64,000 bases of DNA from assembly GCA_002943765.1 (NCBI GenBank), contig PQWQ01000016.1, forward strand, positions 930,001 through 994,000, written 5' to 3'. The notes beneath the pieces were generated by a model. It was not told where the DNA came from and ran no database searches. It worked only from the letters and a program-made list of their open reading frames with translations. Source of the stretch: Psoroptes ovis (Eukaryota > Arthropoda > Arachnida > Sarcoptiformes > Psoroptidae). The first letter of the stretch is position 1. Every line of letters begins with the position of its first letter. A program made the position numbers and the translations under genes. Below, piece by piece: positions 26,693 through 38,557 of this stretch.

Positions 26693-28767
26693 TCAAACTT
26701 CGATAGCATTCGTATGTTTTTGTCCATCTTTCGTATAATAACGATCAATAATTGATAATATATTTGTATGATTATGATGATCATTTGTTGATGTTATCAA
26801 TGGTGATGCTGATGATGATGTTGAGCCATGATTTGCTGTGATAATTGTTGCTGTACTTGGCACTTTATTATTTGGTTGATTATTATTATTAATATTATTA
26901 TTTGAAAGAATCATTTGTGATTGATAATAATTTGTATATTGATTATCGTTATTATTATTATTATTATTATTATTATCATCATTCAAAGGCAGTAATAATG
27001 ATGATGATGATGTTAATGGTTCAGCTATTAATGCTGCAACTGTTGATGATGATGATGATGATGCAACGGGTGACATACAATATGATTGTTGTATCGAATG
27101 ATGATTATGATTATTATTAATATTATGATTGATTGAATATTGATTTTGACATAATTCACGTTTCAATTGTTCGATACGTTGTCTGGCTTCACATAAAGAT
27201 TGTTGTAATTGCAGAGGATTTTGTTTAGAATAATTATTATTATTATGATTCAGATTTGATTTTTGTTGTTGTTGTTGTTGATTTGAAATGTTTATTTGTT
27301 CATATTCATTACCGGAATTATTAATATTATTATTCGATAATGTCATCAATGATTGTAATGATGATGTACAGCTGCTATTGTTATTATTATTATTATTATT
27401 ACTGCTATTCATTTTAATCAAATGATTTTGATTACTATTATTGATCGATTGTATCGATATTGCTGAACGTATTGGTGGCGGTTGTAATGGTAATGCTGGT
27501 GGTTGTTGTTGTTGCGGCTGTTGCTGCTGCTGCTGTTGTTGTTGTAATGATGATGATGAAGATGATAATACTAATAATAATGATGGTGATGATATCTGTG
27601 GATTATCTGTTCGATTATATAACGATATATTTGCATAATTATCAATATCATTGTTCGAATTTGAAACATTTGAATGTCTATTTTGTTGTATTGAATAACA
27701 ATCAATAACAGCATATGCAGAATTTTCATCATATTGCAAATTGATACGATTATTTGAGGTAGTTAAATTATTATTATTTTTAATATTGGAATTATCAGCT
27801 AATGTTAAATCATTATGATTCATATAATCATTTGTAGTTATTATTTGATTATTATTATTATTAGCATTAATAGTGGTCGTTTGAAGCATTTCATTCGATG
27901 AATGGATCATTGTTTCGGTATTTGAATATATTTGTTGTTGCTGTTGTTGTTGTTCTTGTTGTTCAATGATATTACTATTAATATTATTATTATTACTGTC
28001 AATTGTATCATTCAAATTACTAGCTTGTTCAAGATAACCAATAACCATATTTGCTTGTACAGCCAGCCATTCGATTCGAGGATCATCTAATTGATTAATA
28101 CGACGTTTATGATCGATGAAATAATTTCCCAATAATGGATGATATGCTTGTTCCCAACCGATCGGTAACTCATCACCAATACAATCAGCAAATGTTGCTG
28201 GTTTTGTATTACTAAAATTAGAGGAAAAAAAAAATTAAAATCAAAGCAAACCAATCATAATGAAAATACAAAGACATACGAATCACGTGGATCAAACCAT
28301 TGTGTTTCTCGTGTATTATGATTAACAAAATATTTTCGACCAGTTTCAGGATCATATGCACATTCCCAACCAGGTGGTAATGGTGTCAAATTTGTTGTCG
28401 ATGATGATGTCGTTGTTGTTACAGTTGTTGGTTGATGGTGATCATTATAATTATAATTATTATTATTGATAATACTAATTTTATTAATATAATCATCATT
28501 ATTATTATTATTGATTATTTTATCATCACCAATCGATTTATCATTTATATAATTTAAATTGATAATATTTCCATTATTATTATTGATCATATTATTAATT
28601 GATAATTGTGATGATTGTTTTTGTTGAATAATTAAATGATTATTATTATCATTATTATGATAATAGCTGTTGTTGTTATTAGTACCACCGACATTTACAT
28701 TATTAATACATCCATATTGTTGTTGTTGTTGTTGACCATTATTCATATTTATATTAAATGATGACAT
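26693..28767 (-). CDS. Kibra/WWC-family protein with two WW domains but no C2 domain
   Basis: Exons 28767-28280 and 28211-26693 join in frame to 668 aa. WWC/Kibra scaffolds work upstream of Hippo signalling with Merlin and Expanded. WW1 at ~130-161: LPPGWECAYDPETGRKYFVN then TRETQWFDPRD. WW2 at ~178-209: LPIGWEQAYHPLLGNYFIDH then QLDDPR, lacking the second Trp, as in Kibra WW2. The linker TKPATFADCIGDE and the stretch EWLAVQANMVIGYL are family-specific. A short heptad piece (LCEARQRIEQLKREL, ~502-516) resembles a fragment of the Kibra coiled coil. Everything else is Asn/Gln/Ser runs. Known Kibra proteins exceed 1,000 aa and have a C2 domain and aPKC-binding region; none is seen here, and the stop at 26693 is followed by non-coding DNA and MK2. 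The C-terminus AIEV could be a class II PDZ ligand (inference). Confidence 0.85.
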
Positions 28768-30454
28768 TTTGTTTTCACTTTAGTTGATTTGATTATAACC
28801 GAAATTCTTTCAATCTTTGGCAAAGATTTCATTGAATTATAATTGATTGAATCACAATAAGGCAACAAAAAATATCTTTGAAATTGTTTGATTATTAATC
28901 AAATAACGACAATATGAGCAATAAATGCAAGGATTTTTAAGAAGGATATATTTTTTTTTTTTTTTGATATGATAAAATCACAATTGAAAATTATGAATAT
29001 AAGAAAATGGCTTAATTAAAAAAAATATAAAAAAAGGATTAAAAATAATAAATCACAGTTAGGTTTTACGAATTATTGTGTTGTTTGGTACTTGAATTGT
29101 AATAATTATTTGGGAATATTTTTGTTTTGTTTTTGGATAATTTTTGATCCAATAATAATAATTGAAAATGGATCAGATATTTTTCATTTCTCAGATATCT
29201 CGAAGAAATTTGATTCAGATTTTCCTCGAAATTAGAAAAATAAAATAGCCGCGTAATCTAAAAAACTAGTGGCATTGATTTTGGCTGTGAAATGTTGAAT
29301 ATAAATATCAGTCTAAACATCAAGCAAATGAAATCAAGCAAACATTGAACAACAAGCAAACAAAAACAGCAATCAAAAATAAGCAAATAATCTAAGCAAA
29401 CAAGCAACAACAGCCACAGCAATTTGCTACGAGTAAATATGTTTTGAAAAATGTGTATTTGAAAAATGTATATTTCGTGTTGTATACACGAAAAAAATAT
29501 ATTTAAAATTGCATATTTGATACCATTTACTACAGTGTGTGACTATAGTTTGCAAACACACATACATATATTTTTTCCTAGGGTATAGAAGTGGTGGCTG
29601 GTATATTAACACCACAAGTCATTTATATTTATCTATTTTTCAATTTTGGCCCAATCAACAAAATAAACATGTGTTGTTTGGTAAAAATGGCCGATTATTA
29701 TTCATTTATTCATATTTTCAATCATATCTCATTTTGCATTTCTTCATATATATATATATATATATTTGCATGTGTATATGTGTGTTTGATTTATATTTGA
29801 AATAATAAGAAAAATAAATACAATTTCATGATCATGTATATTTGTGGGGTCTATGAGAAATTTAAATGCAATTTTTCATACAAAAAAAAAAAAAATTTCT
29901 CCGATATCAATCCAGGTGTGGCGTGGTTATGACAATGTGTGAATATTTTTTTTCCATTTATTCAAATATGTTTCATAATGTTATATTTATTTGTATTTGT
30001 ATATTTTGGATTTTTTCAAAAAATAAATAAATAAATTCAATTCAAATAGAAGTGGTATTTGCTATTGCTGTTGTTGTTTGGTTGTTGAATATTATTATTG
30101 ATAATTATTTCTGCAATTTTCAATATATTATATATGAGAAGCAATTAATATCGACAACAACAACAACAAATATAACAAAAGAATTTATTTCATCAAAAAT
30201 ATTTTTCAATTTTGATTTCGAATTAGATTTCAAATCTAAGATTAAGATTTGATTAATTTACGAGATTAATTATCGAGTTTTTTTTGCCTCAAAACTAATC
30301 ATCTGTAAGAAATTTATATTTCAAATATTTTAAATGCAACGAATTTTGGCGCTGAATTTAAAATCAAAGTGAACTTTTGATTGAAATAATCTATTATTGT
30401 TTATTACTCGTACCCGGTATAATTTAAATGAATGAAAAGATATAAAATTACAAA
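28768..30454. other. Divergent promoter region, Kibra-like / MPND
   Basis: About 1.7 kb between two divergent start codons, so it should hold both promoters and any leader exons. Contents: T-run near 28950-28965, AAGCAAAC-type repeats near 29330-29405, a TA tract near 29748-29765, and an A-run near 29881-29895. Open frames near 29427-29805 are low-complexity and were not called. Confidence 0.4.
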
Positions 30455-33400
30455 ATGTCCATGACAGTTAATAATGATTTAAATGATGATGATGAACGAA
30501 TAAATCGATCAAACAATAATCGCGATGATTCAAATCATTCAAATGATGATGATGATGATGATGATCATATGGATTTGTATCCAGGCATTACAATCACTAC
30601 ATCGAAATCATCATCATCAACAACAACTAATAATGATAATTCAACAATAGCTCAAATTATTACTGATGAAACAATAATGAATAATATTGATAATGATGGA
30701 AACGATCAGAATAATGATTGCCATAATAAACAATCAAATGATGAAATTGCAGATGATCAATTGCAATCATCATCGTCGAAACAACAACAACAACAATCAT
30801 CAAAATCTATGAATATGTTACATTTTAAAAAAGCATTAATTTATTCATCAAAATCATCATCATCATCATCGAATAATGATCATCAATCATATTTAGATTC
30901 GAATAATTTCAAAAATGATAATGATAATAAATTATCAAATATTGTAAAAACAGATGATGAAATGGATAAACAACAAGATTTAAATAATAAATCGATGAAC
31001 GATGATGAAGAAATAATGGATGAAAATCGAATAAAAAATGATACAATCGATGATCGATTATCACTGACAATAAAAAATGAACAAAATGAAGATAATAATG
31101 AAAATGATGATGTTAAAATGAATGATAATGATTCTCAGCTGATGTTTAATGATGATGATGTGGAAGAAAATGAAATGGATAATGATGATGATGAAGACGA
31201 TGATGATGATGAACAAGATAAAGATATGATGATGATGGCAACTGATGAATCGATAGCCAATAGTAGTGGTTGTGATGATGATCAATCAATGAATAATAAT
31301 GATGATAATAATAAAAGTGATAATAAAAAATTAATAATTAAAAATAATGAAAATTCTAGTGAAAAATCAACGAAAATTGCCTCAATCGAATCAGATATTC
31401 AAAATTCTGATCAATCATCAAATTCTCAACAAACGACAACAACATCGGCCAATAAAAGTGCCATTCAATCCACTTCAGCTTCATCTAATTCATCAGTGCC
31501 ACAAATTATTACACATGTTGGACGTAAACCATTAAATGGTCCACCATGTAGTTTGAAAACCTTAGTCGATGATTCGATACTCGAGCCAATGGATGGTGCA
31601 TTGACATATGAAATTTTGGTATTATTTTTTCTTAATCAATTTTTTTTGAAATTAATTTTGATCCTTTGTTTATTCTTTTTTTCAGGGAGCAAAATTTTTT
31701 GGTGATCTTTTACCGAATGGTTTCATACGTATGTCAGGAACATCACAAATATTTGCCAATCCAAGTTCATGGGCAAATTATTGCCGTTCAACAATACCAT
31801 CGACTAGTAAAGATCAAAAAAATTATGGCAGTGCCTGGTCAATAATACGTTATCTTGGTAAACGTTTAGATTCATATAAATTACGTTGGTATCGTAAACA
31901 AAAGAAACAATTTATGGGTGTCAACGTATCTTGTTCATCATCACCATCATCATTATCATCATCAGGAACAACAGTATTCAATGGTCAAAATTCATCATCA
32001 TTAATAAATAATCATAGTAATAATGGTTCCGTTGTTGTAACCGCAGCATTATCAATGATAAATGCTAATAATAGTGATGATAATAGCATAACAAATAAAA
32101 CATCTACAATGATCAATTTAGCCCATCAACCAAATGCAACTGTTAGTGTTGTTAATGCAGCAACCGGTATGATAACAGCTGTTGTCGGTAATGCACCGAC
32201 GAATATACCATTGGATGGTACCATATTAGCATCATCGACACCTGCAACAACAGTACCAACAATTTTATCACCATTTTCAAATGTAAAATATTCAAATCGA
32301 AAACATACTAGTAATGATAATGTAACTATTATGGATAGTAATCGTATTATAACTGATAGTAATGGTAGTTTTACTAAACAACTTAAAAATCTTTCATCAA
32401 CACCATTTGCACCGAATTGTTTTTCATCACCAATACAACCACAGCCGCCGATTTCTCGAAATGGTGTCAACAACATTAGTATTAATAATATAAATATTAT
32501 TGAATTTAAAAATGTATATTCAATGATTAATCGAGGTAATTACATTTAGAATAATAATAATCTTTTCATGTTTAATTATTTTTTTTAATTATTTTAAATA
32601 GATCATCTTTATAAATTAGATAAAATAAGTGCTGGTGATCCTGAAATTACATTATTAAATAATTTAAAAAATGAAAAAATTATTGAATTCAATTCGATCG
32701 ATATTAATGATAAAGATTTAAATTTAAATGATCGTACTAAAATACGTTGTGCACCATTTAGTTCATTATTTTGTTTACAACCATTTTTAGTAACAATATC
32801 AACCAATGTATTGTTGTTGATCGATTTTCATTCACATCTAATATCAACTGAAGTGATCGGTTATTTAGCTGGACAATGGGAACCACGTACACAACATTTA
32901 ACAATTACTCAAGCATTTCCATGGCGTACAAATATTAAACATAATAATAATAATAATAAAGAAAATAATAATAATAATGATAATAATAACAATAATAATA
33001 ATACCGCTAACAATGATATGGATGGACGTATATTGAAAATAAAACAAACATTAGTACAAAAAGGATTGATATTGGTAGGCTGGTATCATAGTCATCCACG
33101 TTCATCACCACATCCAACAATAGCCGATATAAAACGACAGCTTCGATATCAAAAACAAATGTTGATTACGAAAAAAGAAATACGTGATTATTCACCTTGT
33201 ATTGGACTGATTTGTTCACCATTGTACTTGAATCATGATCAAGATAATAATAATGATAATAGCAATAGCAATGATACTAAAAATGTTGATAATACAACCA
33301 ATAAAACCAATAATGATACTTCAAATATTAATGACAAAACCAACGAAACCAAATCAACACCGTCATCGAAATCGAATACATTATTTCAAATGTTTTGGGT

Positions 33401-33839
33401 AATGCCAATCTACACGATGATAAATCGTAATCTTGGACGACCAATGCAAATATCATATCAAATTGCACGTGATGCATTTTTGACACAAGATTTATTAGTC
33501 GAAATGGTGAGTTTTTCATATTTCATTTTAATTTTTTTATGAAACAATAATTTTAAAATATTTTTTTATTTTTACAAATAAATAATATACACATAGCGTG
33601 TATTGGCAGCACATTTTGCTTCACACAAAAAATTTATAAAATTCGATGAACATATTGATAATAAATCAAAGATTAGTTATTGGGATAAATTACAAGAATC
33701 GTTGAAAACAAAATTACCAAGAGATTTAGTCGAACAACAATCACAAGCAGTGCAAAATGATATTCAACAACAAGCGTTGATGCATTTTTGGTCATTTCTA
33801 AAGAATCTATTGTTAATATCATCGAATACTGATCAATAA
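30455..33839 (+). CDS. MPND: MPN domain-containing protein (MPND): RAMA plus JAMM metalloprotease
   Basis: Exons 30455-31618, 31686-32535, 32602-33506, 33597-33839 give 1053 aa, more than twice the human length. The N-terminal ~350 residues are an Asp/Asn/Ser-rich acidic stretch. A RAMA domain follows across the first intron: LKTLVDDSILEPMDGALTYE, GAKFFGDLLPNGFIR, SSWANYCRST, GSAWSIIRYLGKRLDSYKLR. The MPN domain starts at TKIRCAPFSSLFCLQPFLVT, with VLLLIDFHSHLISTEVIGYL (Glu of the JAMM site) and GWYHSHPRSSPHPTIAD (HxH...D). The usual Ser before that Asp is replaced by Thr. Asn-rich inserts interrupt the MPN fold near 32940-33010 and 33240-33350. Human MPND is reported as a nuclear reader of N6-methyladenine through RAMA; substrates of its JAMM site are unclear. 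Confidence 0.92.
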
Positions 33840-34343
33840 TTATTCATGATCTACTAAACTCAACAAAAAAAAAAAAAAAAAATATTCATAAAGCCTGATA
33901 TATGATTAGTATTAACATTTTATTTCGAATCGAACTCCGAATGCATCTTATATAAAACCATTATCAAATAACCATCATCTTCAAATAATTTTATAATTTC
34001 ATTTTATTTCCCATATATTCCTTGTCCCCAACCATTTATTAATATTTTGACTGAACCAAAAAAAAGAAACAAGTGTTTGATAAATACATATTTATAAATA
34101 CATATTTTTTTAATGAATAAATGAACCAATAAAAAATTTTTTTATATTTATTTTCAAATAAGAAATTTGAGATATTTAACCCTTTTTATTAAATTTATTC
34201 ATCCATAATCGCTAGATGGTATTGACTGTCAATGTTTTCACATTGAAATCACATGTTTTTCATCAAAAATTTGTTGTTTGTTGATATTCAAGTTGTTGCT
34301 CAAATTTCATTATCGAAGATTTTCAATCAATTCCGAAGAAATA
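33840..34343. other. Intergenic, MPND to mitochondrial thioredoxin
   Basis: 500 bp between two plus-strand genes. It contains an A-run (33867-33882) and AATAAA near 34117 and 34130, plausible MPND poly(A) signals. The remainder must hold the thioredoxin promoter. Confidence 0.4.
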
Positions 34344-34854
34344 ATGAACAAAATGATCAGATTAAATAAATTTTTCAATAAAAATTTATTGAAATTTCAT
34401 ACGTCGATCGAAAACAGCTGTAAATCGATACATTTATCAGCAAACCGCTTGGAAATATTTAAAATTCAAGATGAAAATGATTTCAAAACAAAAGTTTTGG
34501 AAAATTCAAATAAAAAATTGATTATTTTGGATTTTTTTGCTACGTAAGTTATTTTTTTTTTTGTATTATCAATGATTTGATTTAATGATTATGGTTTATT
34601 CATATTACAGATGGTGTGGACCATGTAAACAATTGACACCAAGATTGGAAACAATTATTGGCAATTTTGATGCTGCTAAAGTAGATTTGGCTAAAGTTGA
34701 TGTCGATGAATTGGAACAAATAGCAGCCGACTATAAAGTTCAATCGATTCCGGCAGTATTTGCAATAAAAAATGGTAAAATTTTGGATCAATTTGTCGGC
34801 TCACGTGATGATGATCAATTGAAATCATTTATCGATAAATCATTGGCCAAATAA
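34344..34854 (+). CDS. TXN2: Mitochondrial thioredoxin (thioredoxin-2 type)
   Basis: Exons 34344-34543 and 34611-34854 join in frame (A|TGG at the junction) to 147 aa. It reduces protein disulphides, with thioredoxin reductase as partner. The redox site is WCGPC at ~68-72, immediately after the intron, within LIILDFFATWCGPCKQLTPR. Downstream come the family motifs KVDVDELEQIAADYKVQSIP with the cis-Pro, and FAIKNGKILDQFVGS. The first ~45 residues (MNKMIRLNKFFNKNLLKFHT...) are basic and hydroxylated with almost no acidic residues, typical of a mitochondrial presequence. AATAAA occurs near 34924. Confidence 0.93.
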
Positions 34855-35574
34855 ATTGTTTTGATTTTGATTGTTTTTTTGTTCACACCGTTGAAATTCC
34901 TTGATTAAAAAAATTTTAGATTTAAATAAAAATAAATGAATTGATTTTGTATAGCGATCAAGTAAATAACCAGTGAAACATAATCATAATTAAACATCAT
35001 AATTATTTTTACTCTTCTTCATTCGATCATCGAGTGTTGACAAGGGGGCAATACCATGTGCATTTTTAACAGCCATTTTCAACATGAAATTTGAGAGAAA
35101 ATTCCAGTTAAACATCATCATTCATTCATTCGAAAGCATCGACTAGTTTGCCATTATTTTCAATAGAAATTTGAATCTATAAATTTCTGACAACATTCAA
35201 ACAGTATATATTTTAGCATCCTTAACAACCATCTTGTAATATCATTTTTTTTTCACCAGTCAAAATACAGTAACACACAAATGACAAGGCGCCAAAATAA
35301 TTGGGCGTCATAATCGTAATATAAAATACGATAGATGTGTGTGTTTTGTTATCCAAATTGATATTCATATTTCAAATGTAATATTTTATAGTAACAAGTA
35401 GTGAATTTGATTTTCACAATTCTTTTATTTTTTTTTCATTTTAAAAAATTCAAAGAATTAAAGGTTTCAAAGGATTGGGGATTTTTTTTTTTGTTTTTTA
35501 ATTGAATTTTGGCAAAGAAATTTGAATTTCAATCCTTTGGATTAATTTTGGTCTTCAATGTCTTCACCACAGGA
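34855..35574. other. Convergent 3' region, thioredoxin and acidic orphan gene
   Basis: No gene seen. A plus-strand AATAAA near 34924 fits thioredoxin. Poly-T runs at 35246-35255 and 35480-35492 and a GT tract near 35337 are the only notable features. Confidence 0.4.
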
Positions 35575-36036
35575 TTAGCCACGTCTTGAATTTGGAGATG
35601 TTTCGCCACCTTGTTCATTTGAATCGCTTGATCCATCACCTTCAGCACGAGCAGAGCCATCTACATTACTCAAAGCCGAAGAATCACTTGAATCGGGAGA
35701 AGCCGGACTGTCATAATCTGTTTCATCTTGTTGATTGTTCACATGGACAATAAATGATTCAACAATATTTGAATCATTATCTTGACCATAACGATTACGA
35801 TCAGGATCCATACGATCAGCTTCAGAAATTTCCGAATCAAATAAATCCAAATTATCATCCGATTCATCATCATCCAATTCAGATGGAATTGAATCAGATT
35901 CATCATCGAACAGAAAATCAAGCTCAAATTCTTCATCATTTGGACGACGACCATCATCGATATTGTTGGCAATCGGCTGAGGTCGTTCATATTCTTCAGA
36001 TTCATCTTGCGGAACGTTACACTCGTAGATAACCAT
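35575..36036 (-). CDS. Small acidic orphan protein A
   Basis: Single-exon frame of 153 codons from the ATG at 36036. It is extremely acidic and disordered in appearance: DDESDSIPSELDDDESDDNL, then a Ser/Asp/Glu C-terminus (SSDSNEQGGETSPNSRRG). A short ordered-looking N-terminus (MVIYECNVPQDESEEYERPQ) precedes it. Codon use is less homopolymeric than in neighbouring low-complexity segments and the composition is sustained over the full length, so I regard it as real. No family recognised. Its neighbour 36980-37591, same strand, is another small acidic-tailed orphan, but I see no sequence similarity between them. Confidence 0.6.
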   Translation of the reverse strand: MVIYECNVPQDESEEYERPQPIANNIDDGRRPNDEEFELDFLFDDESDSIPSELDDDESDDNLDLFDSEISEADRMDPDRNRYGQDNDSNIVESFIVHVNNQQDETDYDSPASPDSSDSSALSNVDGSARAEGDGSSDSNEQGGETSPNSRRG

Positions 36037-36979
36037 TGTTTTATTATCTTCAAAATAAATTATTTGGTTCGAATTACAAAATAATAATTTTCACAAAAAA
36101 TTGAAAAATTTTCAATGTTCATTGATCGCTGGAAAAAATTAAAATGACAAGTAATTCACCAAAGTGATGGGCTTTTATACCGATTCGCCAATGGGTTTAC
36201 CAACAAATTTTAATTTTTGAAAATGGTTAATTTCAAATAATGAACACTTGTTGCGCGCAAGTTATGATTATTAATGAAGATGTATTGATTTAAATAACCA
36301 GAGGAAAAAAACTAGCGGTTTGGACTACTATCAATATTTCAAGGACAATATCTCTCCTAGCATCTCTCTCTCTCTCTCTGTCTCTCTCTCCCTTTGATGC
36401 TATTTATTCATCAAATGGACAGATAGGCGTAAATTAGTTTTTTTTTGTTAATGTAAACAATACCAAGGTCTTATGTAAGCATAAACAATTGAAAAATTCA
36501 AATTACCGCCATTGATGAAATTTGATCAATATTGAATTTTCAAAATTCAAAGCATAAAACATTATGGGAATTAATTGGGAATCAATGGATTAATTTTTCA
36601 AATTCAAGAAATGGATCGCTATTAGACGGACTACAATGACCCAATGACCAAATGATCCTATGGGGCTGCAAGGATCTCAAATCAATTCTCAGATATTTTC
36701 ACCGATAATAAACCATTGATCACATTGAATTTTTCTTAAAAAAATTTTGACAATTGTTTTGAAGGGAATCACGCATGACACTGAACACATTGATTTCAAT
36801 GAATTTTCAATGCATTTTTTTGCTCAAAGAAATTTGAACTTTAATTTTTTCAAAAAAAAAGTCAAAATTTTATTTTACCAATTTTTTCAAACAAAAAAAA
36901 ATTAAAATTTTCAAATTAATCAAAATTAATCCCATTTCAAATGATTTCGGATTTTTTCATCGCCCATCGACCATTTGCC
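36037..36979. other. Intergenic between the two orphan genes
   Basis: Contains a (CT)n tract at 36363-36392, otherwise A+T-rich sequence with repeated AAATTTTGA-like words near 36720-36930. Nothing further seen. Confidence 0.4.
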
Positions 36980-37591
36980 TTAATCCGATTCTGATCCTGT
37001 AATCGATTCCGATGACACTGACACTGTTGATTCTGAATCTGATGATTCGGTAGCCAATTTCATCAATAAAAACATAACACTTTCATAAACATCATTGAAT
37101 TTGTTCAAAATTTTTGAAATTTTTTTCATTCTAAAAGAATTATTACCACCACCAGCACCAGTTGATGATGATGATGATGATGATGAGCCAGCCGTAGTAA
37201 TGTTATCAACAGTATTATCAGTTGTAAAAGCCAATTTTGATGTCGGTTGCAAGGCCATCGCAGGATTTTCTTTGAACACAACATCACTGACTCGAACACG
37301 TTTCTTGCCTGACACTGTTGACTGGTCACCATCATCGCCATCATTTGATCGCAAATTTTCTTCATCATCATTCGATTGTTGTTGTTGTTGTTGTTGTTGT
37401 TCAAGAATTGTTTCAGCAAATTTTGTACAACAATATTCTTTCATATTTTGCATTTTCATCTCGAATTCTTGTTTACGCATTTCAACTTCATCCTTGGCAA
37501 ATGATAAACTATCATATGATAAACAAATTTGAAACATTCTCTTTATCAATTCGGCATTATCTTTTGAAAGATTTTTATCTTCACTATCCAT
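36980..37591 (-). CDS. Small coiled-coil orphan protein B
   Basis: Single-exon frame with first ATG at 37591 (MDSEDKNLSKDNAELIKRMF), 203 aa. An upstream in-frame extension has no ATG. A helical, charged segment (~30-62: FAKDEVEMRKQEFEMKMQNM) is followed by a Gln run, a basic patch GKKRVRVSDVVF, a Ser run, a second helical segment MKKISKILNKFNDVYESVMF, and an acidic Ser-rich end (TESSDSESTVSVSSESITGS). The patchwork suggests a real but fast-evolving protein. No family recognised. Confidence 0.6.
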   Translation of the reverse strand: MDSEDKNLSKDNAELIKRMFQICLSYDSLSFAKDEVEMRKQEFEMKMQNMKEYCCTKFAETILEQQQQQQQQSNDDEENLRSNDGDDGDQSTVSGKKRVRVSDVVFKENPAMALQPTSKLAFTTDNTVDNITTAGSSSSSSSSTGAGGGNNSFRMKKISKILNKFNDVYESVMFLLMKLATESSDSESTVSVSSESITGSESD

Positions 37592-38557
37592 GATTCGATT
37601 CGATTTGATTGGATTGAAAATTTTTTCTTTGATTAAACGGAAAAAATTGTTAAGTTTCACTTGTCAAAATTTTAAAAATCGTCGATGTGATTGATTCGAT
37701 GAACAAATTGGAAATGAGACAAGAACAGATGCTTGAAGCTTGTTTAAATACTCTTTGTCTAGCCATGTATCTGTCATATTTTACTAGTTGATTCCCTTTT
37801 TTTTACTTCTACCAATTTTCTACTATCAAAAAACCACAATTATGCAACCATTTTTTTTTTTTTTTTTTTTGGTGCAGCAAGTGGTTATCTAGTGGTGGTG
37901 CATCTACCAAATGAATTAATAACATAAACAATGAAATATGATCACCCAAAAGGTGTCCAAAGCATCGAAAACCATAAATCACTGAACCAACGAAAAAATG
38001 GCTGGGTTAATTCTCGGGAAAATATTCTTTTTCAATTCAGAATATTATTTGAGATCGATTTTATTTCCAATTATCAATTATTATATTATTAAATTGTATT
38101 ATTTTTGATTTTTAAAATTTTTTGTACAGAAATATTCAATTGGTCTATTTGAATGTCAATATCAATATGTGTGTTTGAATGTCAATGTCAATGTGATATG
38201 ATCGATAATCGATGAAAAAATAATTAATAATTAAAACAAATAATAATAATAATAATAATAATAAAGATAATGCATGAAACAAATGTGAATATTTAGAAAT
38301 GAAAAAAAAATTGTTTTTTGTTAACCACCCTTTCACTTTTTTTTTTGATTAATCGTGTTGCACGTATTTTGAAGGGTTAAATATATGTTTACTTATCACC
38401 AAAAATATATTTATATTTAAATATGAAAATGTATGTGCGTGTGTGTGTGTGTGTGTGTGCATACGAAAATTTTTTTTTAGACAAAACATGAAAAATATTA
38501 AGAAAATTGCATTAAAAAAATATATATCATATTTTCTTTGATCAATTCAATTATGGA
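37592..38557. other. Intergenic, 3' of RSK
   Basis: No gene. T-run at 37852-37870, AAT triplets near 38240-38262, GT tract at 38440-38460. It holds the RSK 3' UTR and probably the promoter of orphan B. Confidence 0.4.

Noticed and set aside
27441..27708. Plus-strand Cys- or Val/Ala-rich frames opposite the Kibra-like gene
   Set aside because: Produced by the CAG/CAA repeats that encode Gln runs on the minus strand.
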